DNA of 64,000 nt from Tsuneonella litorea (GCF_025154015.1 NZ_JAOAMV010000002.1:434001-498000), one strand, 5' to 3'; counted from the stretch's first letter, positions 54,517 to 63,506 are shown. Notes: generated by a model not told the origin, from the letters alone. A program made the numbers and translations.

Positions 54517-55944
54517 ATGGGCATCGGTCGCACTTCGCTCGCAATGGTACTCGCCGGAACCGTCGCCGCCTGCGGCGGTGGGGGAAGCGGCGGCAGCACG
54601 GGCGGTTCTACCGGCGGCGGCGGCACCCCCACGCCCACCGGGGGCTGTTCGCTGTCCGCGCGGCAGGACTTCGTTAAGACCCGTATCGACAGCGACTACC
54701 TGTTCCCCGACCTCGTCGACAACACGGTCAACAAGGCGAATTACCAGACCCTCCAGAGCTACATCGACGCTCTGGTCGCCCCGGCCCGTGCCCAGCGCAA
54801 GGACCGCTTCTTCACCTATGTGACCTCGATCGCCGAGGAAAACGCCTATTACAATTCGGGCGCGAACGCAGGGTTCGGCATCCGCCTTTCCTATGACACG
54901 TCGCAAAACCGCGTGTTCGTGGTGGAAGCTTTCGAAAGCGCGCCCGCGTTCGCGGCCGGGATCGACCGCGGGACCGAGATCGTCGCCATCGGCCCGGTCG
55001 GCGGCCAGTTGCAGACGGTATCGTCGCTGATGAGCACCGGCGGCACCCAGGCGGTCGTCGATGCGCTCGGCCCGTCGACCGCCGGCACCGCGCGGGTCCT
55101 CAGGGTCAACGTGAACGGGACGATCAAGGACCTTACCGTGACCAAGGCCGACTACTCGCTCGACCCGGTGTCGAACCGGTATGGCGCAGTGATTCTCAAC
55201 GACGGCGGGAAAAGGGTCGGATACGTCAATCTGCGGACCTTCATCACGCCCGCGAACGCCGACCTGCGGACCGCTTTCGGGACCTTCCGGGCGCAGGGCG
55301 TGACGGAAGTGATCGTCGACTTGCGCTACAACGGGGGCGGGCTGGTGTCGGTTGCCGAAGTGCTCGGCGACCTGATGGCCGCGGACAAGGTCGGCCGGGT
55401 GTTCGGTTACGTCACCTACCGCCCCAGCAAGGCCTCGCGGAACGAAACCGACTACTTCGGCTCCGAAGCGAACGCGATCGCGGCAACCAAGATCGCCTTC
55501 ATCGGCTACGGCGGCACCGCATCGGCCAGCGAACTGGTGGCGAACGCGTTCCCGCCGTACCTCGGCGCGAACACCGCGCTGGTCGGCGGCAACACGTATG
55601 GCAAGCCGGTCGGCCAGGAGGCATTCGACAAGACCGAGTGCGACGACCGCTTGCGGCTGGTCACCTTCAAGCTCGAGAACGCCAACCGGCAGGGCGAATA
55701 CTTCAACGGCCTCGCCTCGACGTTTCCGAAGACCTGCGCGGCAGCCGACGACATTACCCGCCAGCTGGGCGATCCCAACGAAACCGCGATCAAGGCGGCG
55801 CTCGATTTCCTCGGCGGGCGCACGTGCACGCCGATCACCGTGTCTGCCAGCGGCCAGGGGACCCTGGGGACCCGGCCGTCGCGCGACCTCCTCGAACCGC
55901 GCGAGCCGACGGCCGCCCAGCGCGAGACGCCGGGGCTGTTCTAG
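54517..55944 (+). CDS. S41-family peptidase lipoprotein
   Basis: This 475-residue protein has a lipobox with Cys19 (VAAC), a Gly/Ser/Thr linker, a PDZ-like segment (about 105-200) and a tail-specific protease domain. VIVDLRYNGGGLVSVAE is the S41 core, the nucleophile Ser lies in GTASASELVANAF, and the Lys is in NTYGKPVGQ. It probably cleaves proteins in the periplasm or at the surface. The ATG at 54517 follows GGAAGG. It is alone, convergent with the TetR gene. Confidence 0.92.
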   Translation: MGIGRTSLAMVLAGTVAACGGGGSGGSTGGSTGGGGTPTPTGGCSLSARQDFVKTRIDSDYLFPDLVDNTVNKANYQTLQSYIDALVAPARAQRKDRFFTYVTSIAEENAYYNSGANAGFGIRLSYDTSQNRVFVVEAFESAPAFAAGIDRGTEIVAIGPVGGQLQTVSSLMSTGGTQAVVDALGPSTAGTARVLRVNVNGTIKDLTVTKADYSLDPVSNRYGAVILNDGGKRVGYVNLRTFITPANADLRTAFGTFRAQGVTEVIVDLRYNGGGLVSVAEVLGDLMAADKVGRVFGYVTYRPSKASRNETDYFGSEANAIAATKIAFIGYGGTASASELVANAFPPYLGANTALVGGNTYGKPVGQEAFDKTECDDRLRLVTFKLENANRQGEYFNGLASTFPKTCAAADDITRQLGDPNETAIKAALDFLGGRTCTPITVSASGQGTLGTRPSRDLLEPREPTAAQRETPGLF

Positions 55945-55947
55945 GCT

Positions 55948-56544
55948 TCAGGCCTGTGCGGGATCGCGGGCGAGCGAGGCGACCAGCAACCGCTCGGCAC
56001 GATCGCGCGCGCTCGTGTCGGGCAGGCCGAGCGAACGCGCGAGCGCCGGCCCCATGAGCGCATTGCCCAATGCCAGCAGGACCAGGGTGAGCGTCGTCTC
56101 GTGCAGGGCCTGGACGCCGTCGTGCGACACCTCCTCGGGCGCGATCTCGTCGACCAGTTCGTGGATCGTCTCCACGATCGGGTCGAGCGCGTCCTCGTTC
56201 CCGGTCAGCAGCATCCAGCTCGCCAGAGCGCCCGCCCCTTCCTTGTCGAAAGCGTCGAACGTCAGGTCGACGACCTCGCGCGGGCTTCCCAGGCCCGCCC
56301 GGCTGGCCCGCACGGCTTCCTTGATCGTTTCGCACACTGTCTCGGCCAGATGCTGGGCGAGCGCCTTCTGCAATCCCGATGCCGAACCGAAATGATGAAG
56401 CAGGTTGGCGTGCGTGCGCCCGATGCGCCCCGCGACCGCCTTCAGCGTGACCGATTGCGGTCCGGTTTCGATGAGGAGATGTCGGGCGGCTTCGAGCGCT
56501 GCGGTGCGCGACTCTTCGGGGCTGAGACGCTTACGGGTTGCCAT
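55948..56544 (-). CDS. TetR-family regulator
   Basis: This 198-residue repressor has an N-terminal helix-turn-helix (TLKAVAGRIGRTHANLLHHFGSASGLQKAL, about 33-62) and a helical ligand domain. It diverges from the ferritin-like gene at 56656, and a palindrome in between overlaps that gene's promoter. Local repression is the simple reading. The ligand is unknown. Confidence 0.9.
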   Translation of the reverse strand: MATRKRLSPEESRTAALEAARHLLIETGPQSVTLKAVAGRIGRTHANLLHHFGSASGLQKALAQHLAETVCETIKEAVRASRAGLGSPREVVDLTFDAFDKEGAGALASWMLLTGNEDALDPIVETIHELVDEIAPEEVSHDGVQALHETTLTLVLLALGNALMGPALARSLGLPDTSARDRAERLLVASLARDPAQA

Positions 56545-56597
56545 GCAGCGCGCCTATACCCCTGCGCGACCCCCGGCAAGAGCGGGACCAGCCCGTA

Positions 56598-56626
56598 TTG
56601 ACATCAATGTCAGCAACGCTTACTTA
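56598..56626 (+). promoter_or_regulatory. Promoter of the ferritin-like gene
   Basis: TTGACA (56598-56603) and TACTTA (56621-56626) are separated by 17 bp. Transcription would begin near 56633, which excludes the ATG at 56632 as a start and supports the ATG at 56656. Confidence 0.65.
56599..56612 (+). promoter_or_regulatory. Palindromic TetR operator candidate
   Basis: TGACATCAATGTCA is a palindrome (arms TGACAT/ATGTCA) that covers the -35 box. A related half-site TGATGTCA follows at about 56630. Its position suits repression by the adjacent TetR protein. Confidence 0.6.
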
Positions 56627-56655
56627 CACTGATGTCAGTTAAAGGAGCCGATTCG

Positions 56656-57543
56656 ATGAATGCCCCTGCCCGATTCGACCTAGAACAGGCCGCCTCCGCG
56701 GCGCCGACCGCGACCCCGGCCGATCTCGACATCGTCGTGCGTGACCGTCGCTTCCTGCGTGGCCAAAAGGCCAAGCGCTGGTGGCTGAACGGCGACCCGA
56801 TAGCGACCGCCTGGTTCAACGCGCTGTCCGCGACCTTCCCGCGCGGCGAGGCGTTCTTCATCGAATCGGTCCGCGCGTTCCGCGACGGCGCCGATCCCAA
56901 GCTCGCCGGTGAAATCCGCGCCTTCATCAAGCAGGAAATCAACCACACGCGCGAGCACATCGTGCTCAACAAGCTGGCCGAGGACAGCGGTTACGACATC
57001 GGTTTCATCGACAAGCGGGTCGAGGAACTGCTCGCTCTGCTCAAGGACCGCCCGGCGTACCTCAACCTCGCCGCCACGATGGCGCTCGAGCACTTCACCG
57101 CGATGTTCGGCCAGGAACTCCTCGCCAATCCGAAGCACCTCGAAGGCGCCGAGGGCGACCTCGGCGACATCTGGCGCTGGCACTCGGTCGAGGAGATCGA
57201 GCACAAGGGCGTCGCCTACGACACCTGGCTTCACGCCACCCGTGACTGGAGCCGCTGGAAGCGGTGGAAGGTCAAGAGCCTGATGATGGTGCTGGTGACC
57301 AAGCGGTTCATCGGCAACCGGGTCAAGGACATGAAGGACCTGCTCGCGCAGGATGGCCTGACTGGCTGGAAGGTTACGGCGCGCATCTGGGCCTATCTGC
57401 TGCTGCGCCCCGGGTTCCTGCGCCGCATCGCCCTGCCGTGGCTGGCGTTCTTCCTCCCCGGCTTCCACCCGTGGAACGAGGACGACCGGCACCTGATCAG
57501 CAAGTACGAGGGCGACTTCGCCGACGCGCTGCTGCCGGCCTGA
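56656..57543 (+). CDS. PF10118-type metal-dependent hydrolase (ferritin-like)
   Basis: This 295-residue protein matches the predicted metal-dependent hydrolase family PF10118. Metal-ligand-like residues sit in helices: QEINHTREH, MALEHFTAMFGQEL and HSVEEIEHKGVAYD, in a pattern like diiron ferritin-like proteins. Hydrophobic helices near the C-terminus suggest membrane contact. AAGGAG precedes the ATG. It is controlled from the promoter with the TetR-type palindrome. The reaction is unknown. Confidence 0.88.
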   Translation: MNAPARFDLEQAASAAPTATPADLDIVVRDRRFLRGQKAKRWWLNGDPIATAWFNALSATFPRGEAFFIESVRAFRDGADPKLAGEIRAFIKQEINHTREHIVLNKLAEDSGYDIGFIDKRVEELLALLKDRPAYLNLAATMALEHFTAMFGQELLANPKHLEGAEGDLGDIWRWHSVEEIEHKGVAYDTWLHATRDWSRWKRWKVKSLMMVLVTKRFIGNRVKDMKDLLAQDGLTGWKVTARIWAYLLLRPGFLRRIALPWLAFFLPGFHPWNEDDRHLISKYEGDFADALLPA

Positions 57544-57562
57544 TCGTTCCTAGACCGACCGA

Positions 57563-57599
57563 AAGAGCGCCGCTCCGGGACCACCGGGGCGGCGCTCTT
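57563..57599. terminator. Bidirectional terminator hairpin
   Basis: AAGAGCGCCGCTCC (57563-57576) pairs with GGGGCGGCGCTCTT (57586-57599), 14 bp with one G-T pair. CGTTTC follows on the plus strand and TTTCGG on the minus strand. It separates two convergent genes. Confidence 0.75.
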
Positions 57600-57603
57600 C
57601 GTT

Positions 57604-58140
57604 TCAGGCTGCCTGCATGACCGGCTGGGCCGGCTCACCGAGCTCGAGGACGTATTCGAGCGACTGGACCTCGCACCCTCGGGCGAGACTGTAGCGCCGT
57701 GCGGCCTGGGGGCCGCCGAACCCGAGCTTGCGCAAGACGCGGCCCGACGCAGGGTTGTCGGCGAAATGCCCCGCGACGACGCGCCGGATGCCGAGCATCC
57801 GCGCGACCTCGATCACCCCGCGACCGGCCTCGGTCGCCAGGCCCCGCCCCCAGTGCGAGCGGGCGAGCCAGTAGCCGAGCTCGACCTCGACGCTGCCGGT
57901 CTTGCGCCCCAGTCCGGCCGCCCCGATCAATGCGCCGCTGCGCGATTCGATAACGGCAAAGGCGGGCAGGCGGGGATCCTGCGGCTGGCTGGTCCACCAG
58001 CGTGCGTCGTCCTCCGTGTAGGGCCAGGGCACGCGCGCGAGATTGCAGGCGATCGCCTTCTCGCCAACGCCCGCCAGAACCTGATCCCAGTCCTCGGGCC
58101 AGAAGGGCCGCAGCAGCAGCCTTTCGGTCACATGGAACAT
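57604..58140 (-). CDS. GNAT-family N-acetyltransferase
   Basis: This 178-residue protein of the RimJ/RimL-like group begins with TERLLLRPFWPEDWDQV. The acetyl-CoA motif follows as ELGYWLARSHWGRGLATEAGRG, with NPASGRVLRKLGF after it. The ATG at 58140 is used; an in-frame ATG at 58164 would add 8 residues. The substrate may be a protein N-terminus or a small amine. Confidence 0.88.
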   Translation of the reverse strand: MFHVTERLLLRPFWPEDWDQVLAGVGEKAIACNLARVPWPYTEDDARWWTSQPQDPRLPAFAVIESRSGALIGAAGLGRKTGSVEVELGYWLARSHWGRGLATEAGRGVIEVARMLGIRRVVAGHFADNPASGRVLRKLGFGGPQAARRYSLARGCEVQSLEYVLELGEPAQPVMQAA

Positions 58141-58218
58141 CACGCCTACTCCCCTGCTCGCCACGCGGGGACCCGATAGGGCCGCTGCGTGACGCCTGTG
58201 TTGCGAGGGAGAAACGAC

Positions 58219-58268
58219 AAGAGGGAGACGGGCCTCCCGATTGCTCGGGCTGGCCCCATCTCCCTCTT
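58219..58268 (-). terminator. Hairpin downstream of rpmA
   Basis: AAGAGGGAGA (58219-58228) and TCTCCCTCTT (58259-58268) are perfect inverted arms with further pairing inside. On the minus strand TTGTCGTTTCTC follows. A smaller GGGGCC/GGCCCC hairpin lies at about 58294-58316. The 192-base gap (58141-58332) holds nothing else that I can see. Confidence 0.6.
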
Positions 58269-58332
58269 CGTGCCGGATCTTTCCTCCGGCGGGGGGCCAT
58301 CCCGTGGACGGCCCCTTTATCGGGTCGTCCGG

Positions 58333-58602
58333 TTATTCCGCGGCTTGCGCCATCATGTCGACCGATACGTACTTGCGGCCGAGTTTGCCGGCGTGGAATC
58401 GCACGCGGCCTTCGACGAGCGCGAACAGCGTGTGATCCTTGCCCATCCCGACACCGGTGCCCGGATAGAACTTGGTCCCGCGCTGGCGCACGATAATGTT
58501 GCCCGGAATCACTTCCTGGCTGCCGAACTTCTTGACGCCGAGGCGACGGCCTGCGGAGTCGCGGCCGTTGCGGGACGAACCGCCTGCTTTCTTGTGTGCC
58601 AT
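58333..58602 (-). CDS. rpmA: 50S ribosomal protein L27
   Basis: This 89-residue protein has the standard L27 start [26 protein letters not shown] and [13 protein letters not shown]. It follows rplU in the usual order. Confidence 0.98.
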   Translation of the reverse strand: MAHKKAGGSSRNGRDSAGRRLGVKKFGSQEVIPGNIIVRQRGTKFYPGTGVGMGKDHTLFALVEGRVRFHAGKLGRKYVSVDMMAQAAE

Positions 58603-58619
58603 TGCTTCGTCCTACTCTC

Positions 58620-59141
58620 TTACTTGTCGGTCTTCTTGGCGGCCGGCTTCTTGGCCGGGGCCTTCTTGTCGGCGGCCTTCTTCGGCGCTGCGTCCTTCAC
58701 CGGAGCCGCGGCCTTGGCCTTGGTTTCCTTCTTGGTGTCGACGCCCTTCGCCGGCTCGGACGCCTGCGCGGAGTGATCGGCCTTGGGGGCCTCGTCCTTC
58801 GGAGCGGCTTCCTTCTTTGGCGCGGCCTTCTTCTCGGCCTTGCTGTCGCCGACCGAGACGATGCGCAGCAGGGTCATCTGCTGGCGGTGACCGGCCTTGC
58901 GGCGGTAGTTGTGCCGGCGGCGCTTCTTGAAGACGGTGACCTTCTCGCTCTTGGCCTGGGCGATGATCTCTGCCGAAACGACGGTCTTGGCCGCGTCGGC
59001 GAGCGTGTCGCCCTCGCCCGCCAGCAGGACGTCGCCCAGGGTGATCGTGTCGCCGGCGTCGCCCGCCAGCTTCTCGACCGCGATCTTGTCTCCGGCGGCA
59101 ACCCGGTATTGCTTGCCGCCCGTACGCACTACTGCGAACAT
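58620..59141 (-). CDS. rplU: 50S ribosomal protein L21 with long Lys/Ala tail
   Basis: The first 100 or so residues are ordinary L21 ([37 protein letters not shown]). A tail of about 70 residues rich in Lys, Ala, Pro and Glu follows (for example [15 protein letters not shown] and [10 protein letters not shown]). The tail is absent from E. coli L21 but similar extensions occur in sphingomonads. rpmA follows 17 nt downstream. Confidence 0.97.
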   Translation of the reverse strand: MFAVVRTGGKQYRVAAGDKIAVEKLAGDAGDTITLGDVLLAGEGDTLADAAKTVVSAEIIAQAKSEKVTVFKKRRRHNYRRKAGHRQQMTLLRIVSVGDSKAEKKAAPKKEAAPKDEAPKADHSAQASEPAKGVDTKKETKAKAAAPVKDAAPKKAADKKAPAKKPAAKKTDK

Positions 59142-59172
59142 GGGTAATTCACTTCCGCTTTATATGTGTAGC

Positions 59173-59216
59173 CGCCCACGAACGGGCGACGAAACCGGAA
59201 GCCCCCGAACGGGGGC
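59173..59216 (-). promoter_or_regulatory. Two hairpins in the rplU leader region
   Basis: GCCCCC-GAAC-GGGGGC (59201-59216) and CGCCC-ACGAAC-GGGCG (59173-59188) lie 60 and 32 nt upstream of rplU. In the rplU transcript they would be tandem stem-loops, the first followed by a TTCCGGTTTCG stretch. An attenuator or protein-binding leader is possible. Confidence 0.4.
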
Positions 59217-59360
59217 CCCGGAAAGATGGGTGCCGTTAGGGGAAGCATCCCGCGAAGTCAACGCCCCAGGCGACAGTTTGGGCTCGGGATCGGCGGCCGC
59301 CGCCTGCGCCCTGGGCCGCATCGCGCTTTTCCGCGGCGCATCGCGTGCTAAGGACCGCAG

Positions 59361-59858
59361 GTGACTTCGAATCTGCGCCTTCCAGCCCTCGCTGCCGCCG
59401 CACTTCTGGCAGGCTGTGCGACTCCCGGCGACTACCCGTCGCTCGCCCAACGCCCGGCAGAGCGGGTCCAGGGTGCGTTCACCCCGGACGATGCCGACCC
59501 GCAGCCCCTCGTGCCCGTCCTCCCCAGCGCCGACCTCGTCGCGCGGCTCACCCAGCTCGAACGCGAGGCGCGCACGGCTCACGGCGAATTCGTCGAGGCG
59601 ACCCCGGCTGCCCGGCAACGCGCCGAACGGGCCGGGCCGGTCGCCAGCGACAGCTGGGCCGCCGCGCAGGTTGCGCTTGCCGATCTCGATTCCATTCGCA
59701 GCCGTGTCGCGATCGCTCTTGCCGAGCTCGATTCGCTGTGGGTCGACGCCACGCTCGAGGCAGGGCCGCGCGATGCCATCGGCGCGGTGCGCCGCACGGT
59801 CGAAGCCCTCGTCGCGCAGGAAGACGCCGTCCTCGCGCAGCTACGCGGCCGCGTGTAG
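59361..59858 (+). CDS. Small lipoprotein, unknown
   Basis: This 165-residue protein starts at a GTG and has a lipobox with Cys19 (LLAGC). The mature part is rich in Ala, Glu and Arg and probably helical (ARLTQLEREARTAHGEF; AIALAELDSLWVDATLE). No family is recognised. It diverges from rplU. Confidence 0.75.
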   Translation: MTSNLRLPALAAAALLAGCATPGDYPSLAQRPAERVQGAFTPDDADPQPLVPVLPSADLVARLTQLEREARTAHGEFVEATPAARQRAERAGPVASDSWAAAQVALADLDSIRSRVAIALAELDSLWVDATLEAGPRDAIGAVRRTVEALVAQEDAVLAQLRGRV

Positions 59859-59927
59859 GGCAAGCGAAAGGCGCGGGATCGGCAAGATCCCGCGCCCCCT
59901 CTCCGACCGCGCTCGATCGATCGGACT

Positions 59928-60350
59928 TCAGACCACGGCGGCGATCGTCACGCAGACGATGCCCCATGCGAAGATCAGTATCGGCAGCACCAGCATCTGT
60001 GCCGCGGCTTCGCCCGATGACAGACGACCGGTGTGGGTCATGATGCCCTGGCGGCGAAAACGCGCCCACGACATCGCGGCGACCCGGTTGTCGGGCTTCA
60101 ACCGGGTCCAGATGGCCGGGACGCCGACCGCCATGGCGATGAAGAACGCGCAGATCGAAAGCGGGATGACGAGGCCCGGGCTCGACAGGCCCGTTGCCAG
60201 CACGGCGAGGAACCCGAGATAGGCGGCGGCTGTGGCGACGTAGAGCCCGCGCGGCAGCTCGAAACTGCGGTCGACCGTCACCGGCTGCAGCAGCTCGGTG
60301 CGAACCTCCGCTGCCCCGGCCACGAGTTCGCGGGTGAGATGCTTCGACAT
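59928..60350 (-). CDS. Small inner-membrane protein, unknown
   Basis: This 140-residue protein has three hydrophobic segments (about 35-57, 60-78 and 118-139) and a short charged region between them (WTRLKPDNRVAAMSWARFRRQG). I recognise no family. An ATG at 60350 with a nearby GGGAG supports translation. Confidence 0.75.
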   Translation of the reverse strand: MSKHLTRELVAGAAEVRTELLQPVTVDRSFELPRGLYVATAAAYLGFLAVLATGLSSPGLVIPLSICAFFIAMAVGVPAIWTRLKPDNRVAAMSWARFRRQGIMTHTGRLSSGEAAAQMLVLPILIFAWGIVCVTIAAVV

Positions 60351-60448
60351 GGACAGGCTCCCTTCGTTCGGTACGAAGCGGATCTAGCGTGTCGATTGCC
60401 CCGGCGAATTGACGCGGATCAAAGCGGGATGAAATTTGTCTCGGGCAT

Positions 60449-60781
60449 TCAGCCCAGCGGGTTTCCCGCACCGCGGCCGTCGAGGACGAAGTACTGGCCG
60501 GTGACGCCCGGAGACCGCGCGAGGTAATCGGCGGCCGCCGCGATCGCCGCCTCGTCATCGCCTGCAATCGCGTTGACCCGCAGCGGTGCGTGCTCGCGCG
60601 CGAGGCCCTGCACGGCGGCGAGGCGCCAGGCACGGTGGGTGTGGTCGGCGGGCGCGAAAACCAGGGTGACTTCCTCGCGAGTCTCGGTGATCGCCTTGAA
60701 TACGGGCGGTAGCCCGTCGCGGTGAAAGGCCGCCGCGGCCTCCACGGCCGACGAGGGCAGCGGATCGATGCGCACGAGCAC
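60449..60781 (-). CDS. Rossmann-like small protein coupled to folB
   Basis: This 110-residue protein begins at a GTG two bases after the folB stop. Its end (YLARSPGVTGQYFVLDGRGAG) resembles the C-terminal part of short-chain dehydrogenases, but the N-terminal cofactor motif and Tyr-Lys pair are missing. It may be a reduced dehydrogenase-like partner in pterin metabolism, as FolM-type SDRs are. The start is uncertain because CTG and GTG codons lie close together. Confidence 0.65.
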   Translation of the reverse strand: MLVRIDPLPSSAVEAAAAFHRDGLPPVFKAITETREEVTLVFAPADHTHRAWRLAAVQGLAREHAPLRVNAIAGDDEAAIAAAADYLARSPGVTGQYFVLDGRGAGNPLG

Positions 60782-60783
60782 GA

Positions 60784-61155
60784 TCAGCGCCGCTCGCGGG
60801 TAAGGGTCATCCCGATCTTCTCGTCCGCTTCCGCGATGGCGAGCTTGACGATCTTCACCGTCACCGCCTCGACCCGCTGGTCCTGCACGAACAGGGTATC
60901 GCAGATGTGCTCGGCGACCGCCTCGATCAGCTTGAAGTGCACGCCTTCGGGCAGCGCCTCGGTCGCGGCGAACTTCAGGTCCATGTAGTTCTTGCTCGCC
61001 GACAGGTGCGTGTCGGGTTCGTAGCGATGCGCCGGCTTCATGCGGGCAGTCACCGTTATCCGCAGCGGCTGCGGCTTGCCGGTTTCCTCGGAGTAGATGC
61101 CGGTGAGGACATCGACTTCGAGATCGGCGACTTCGAGAATCAGCGAATCGGCCAT
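60784..61155 (-). CDS. folB: Dihydroneopterin aldolase
   Basis: This 123-residue enzyme of folate synthesis cleaves dihydroneopterin. It shows EVDVLTGIYSEETGKPQPLRITV near the N-terminus, SASKNYMDL and the ALPEGVHFKLIEAVAEHICDTLF core. A short downstream gene is coupled to it. Confidence 0.9.
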   Translation of the reverse strand: MADSLILEVADLEVDVLTGIYSEETGKPQPLRITVTARMKPAHRYEPDTHLSASKNYMDLKFAATEALPEGVHFKLIEAVAEHICDTLFVQDQRVEAVTVKIVKLAIAEADEKIGMTLTRERR

Positions 61156-61166
61156 CGTCGCCGCCC

Positions 61167-62057
61167 TTAGCCGGGATTCGACCAGCGCGCGAAGATCGCG
61201 GTGGGAAGCAGCCGTGCGCCCTCGCCCTCTTCACGCACGGCAAGGTCGCCGTGCTCGATCCGGCCGGGCAGGTCGGCGAAGAGTTCCGCCAGCAGGCCGC
61301 CCAGCGCGAGGCTGCTCATGCGCACGGCATAGACGGTGAGGAACAGGAAGCGGCTCTCGGCATCGAGCAGACGGCGGCAATCGGCGACGAGCGGGGCGAG
61401 GCCCTCCTCGATTCGCCAGGTCTCGCCATTGGGGCCGCGGCCGAACTTGGGCGGGTCGAGGATGATCCCGTCGTAGCGCCGCCCGCGCCGGACCTCGCGC
61501 GCGGCGAACTTCGCGGCGTCGTCGACCAGCCAGCGGACCGGCCGGTCCTCCATGCCCGATAGCGCGGCGTTCTCGCGCGCCTGCGCGACCGACTTCTTGC
61601 TCGCATCGACGTGCGCGACCGGACCGCAGGCGCTGAGCGCGAGCGAGCCCACCCCGGTATAGCCGAACAGGTTGAGCGTCTGCGCATCGACCTTGCCCGC
61701 GAGCTGGCCGCGCATCCACGCCCAGACCGGCGCCATGTCGGGAAAGAAGCCGAGATGCCGGAACGGCGTGCACTGGGCGGCGAAGCGGACATCGCTCCAT
61801 TCCAGCGGCCAACCGTCGCGCGGAACCGGCTGGTCGAAGTGCCACCGACCCCCGCCGTCCTCGTCGCTGCCCGGCACGAATTCGCCATCAGCCCGCCAGT
61901 CGGAAATGCGGGGCGACCACATCGCCTGCGGCTCGGGGCGGATGAAGCGGTGCGGGCCATACCGTTCGAGCTTGCGGCCGTGCCCGCTGTCGACGAGACC
62001 GTAGTCGCTCCACCCCTCCCCCGCGAGGACCAGCGGCTGTTCGACGAGCGCTGCCAT
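61167..62057 (-). CDS. Class I SAM-dependent RNA methyltransferase (RlmI/RlmK-like)
   Basis: This 296-residue protein has the SAM motif NLFGYTGVGSLALSACG, then VDASKKSVAQARENAALSG and the catalytic ILDPPKFGRGPNG. These are typical of the 23S rRNA methyltransferase group of COG1092. The N-terminal PUA domain of RlmI is missing. It shares one base with the thrC stop and is translationally coupled. Confidence 0.88.
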   Translation of the reverse strand: MAALVEQPLVLAGEGWSDYGLVDSGHGRKLERYGPHRFIRPEPQAMWSPRISDWRADGEFVPGSDEDGGGRWHFDQPVPRDGWPLEWSDVRFAAQCTPFRHLGFFPDMAPVWAWMRGQLAGKVDAQTLNLFGYTGVGSLALSACGPVAHVDASKKSVAQARENAALSGMEDRPVRWLVDDAAKFAAREVRRGRRYDGIILDPPKFGRGPNGETWRIEEGLAPLVADCRRLLDAESRFLFLTVYAVRMSSLALGGLLAELFADLPGRIEHGDLAVREEGEGARLLPTAIFARWSNPG

Positions 62058-63457
62058 CAGGCGCTGGGCGTGGCGCGTTCGGAGATGAATGCCCGCACCG
62101 CTTCGTATTCGCCGGGAAGCTCGGCGTAACGCTCCTCGTGCGCGAACAGGTCACCCACGCGTGCGGGCAGCTGCGGGCGCTGGCCGGTCGCCCGCTCGAC
62201 CGCGTCGCGGAACTTGGCCGGGTGCGCGGTGGCCAGCGTGACCAGCGGCACCTCTGCCGGGATGCCGCTCGACCGCGCGGCATGGAGCCCGATCGCGGTA
62301 TGGGGGTCGATCGTCTGGCCGCACGCTTCGTGCGCCCAGCGCATGGCCGCGGTCATCTCGTCCGGTTCGACCCGCGCGCTGGCGAAGAGCGCGGCGGCGC
62401 CCTCGCGCTGCGCGTTGGTCAGCCGCATCGCCCGCGACGCCTCGAACCCGCGCATCTGCTCGGCCATCGCCGGCCCGTCGCGGCCGCCGAGGTCGAACAG
62501 CAGCCGCTCGAAGTTCGACGAGACCTGGATATCCATGCTGGGGGCGGCAGTGGGGGTCACCGTGCCGGCCGAATAGTCGCCCGCCGAGAGCGCGCGGTGG
62601 AGAATGTCGTTGACGTTGGTGGCGACGATCAGGCGCTCGACCGGCAGGCCCATGCGCGACGCGACATAGCCGGCAAAGATATCTCCGAAATTGCCCGTCG
62701 GCACGCTGAAGGCAACCTTGCGCTCGGGCGCACCTAGCTGCAGCGCGGCGGCGAAATAGTAGACCACTTGCGCCATCAGACGCGCCCAGTTGATCGAATT
62801 GACCGCCGACAGCCGGAACCGCCCGGTCATCTCGCCGTCGCCGAACATCCGCTTCACCATCGCCTGCGCGTCGTCGAAGCTGCCGTCGATGGCGATGTTG
62901 TGGACGTTGGGCGCGAGCACGGTGGTCATCTGGCGACGCTGGACGTCGCTGACCTTGCCGTGCGGGTGAAGCATGAAGACCTCCACCCCTTCGCGGCCCG
63001 CCACCGCATCGATCGCCGCGCTACCCGTGTCGCCGCTGGTGGCGCCAACGATCGTGAGGTTGCCACCCGCCCTGGCGAGAAACTCCTCGAACAACAGGCC
63101 GAGCAGTTGCAGCGCGACGTCCTTGAACGCGAGGGTGGGACCATGAAACAGTTCGAGCAGCCAGTGCTGCTCATCCAGCTGGGCGAGCGGGGTGACCGCC
63201 TCGTGCGCGAACCGGCCATAGGCGCTGCGGGTCAGCTCTAGCAGCCGTTCGTCGGCCAGGCTCCCGGCGACGAACGGCGCCATCACCCGCGCCGCGAGTT
63301 CCGGATAGGGCAACCCGCGCATGGCGGCGATCTCTGCGGCCGTGAATGCGGGCCATTCGCGCGGGACATAAAGGCCGCCGTCGCTCGCCAGCCCGGCAAG
63401 CGTTGCGCCCTCGAAATCGAGCGCCGGGGCGCTCCCTCGGGTGGAGACGTATTCCAT
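62057..63457 (-). CDS. thrC: Threonine synthase
   Basis: This 466-residue PLP enzyme forms threonine from O-phosphohomoserine. The N-terminus reads YVSTRGSAPALDFEGATLAGLASDGGLYVP. The PLP lysine is in GPTLAFKDVALQLLG, and the phosphate-binding loop is in GATSGDTGSAAIDA. VPTGNFGDIFAGY follows. Confidence 0.97.
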   Translation of the reverse strand: MEYVSTRGSAPALDFEGATLAGLASDGGLYVPREWPAFTAAEIAAMRGLPYPELAARVMAPFVAGSLADERLLELTRSAYGRFAHEAVTPLAQLDEQHWLLELFHGPTLAFKDVALQLLGLLFEEFLARAGGNLTIVGATSGDTGSAAIDAVAGREGVEVFMLHPHGKVSDVQRRQMTTVLAPNVHNIAIDGSFDDAQAMVKRMFGDGEMTGRFRLSAVNSINWARLMAQVVYYFAAALQLGAPERKVAFSVPTGNFGDIFAGYVASRMGLPVERLIVATNVNDILHRALSAGDYSAGTVTPTAAPSMDIQVSSNFERLLFDLGGRDGPAMAEQMRGFEASRAMRLTNAQREGAAALFASARVEPDEMTAAMRWAHEACGQTIDPHTAIGLHAARSSGIPAEVPLVTLATAHPAKFRDAVERATGQRPQLPARVGDLFAHEERYAELPGEYEAVRAFISERATPSA

Positions 63458-63506
63458 CGTGCCCGCGCCTAGCCGCGCGTCGCACCGGCGGCAAGCAAGC
63501 CCGGCT

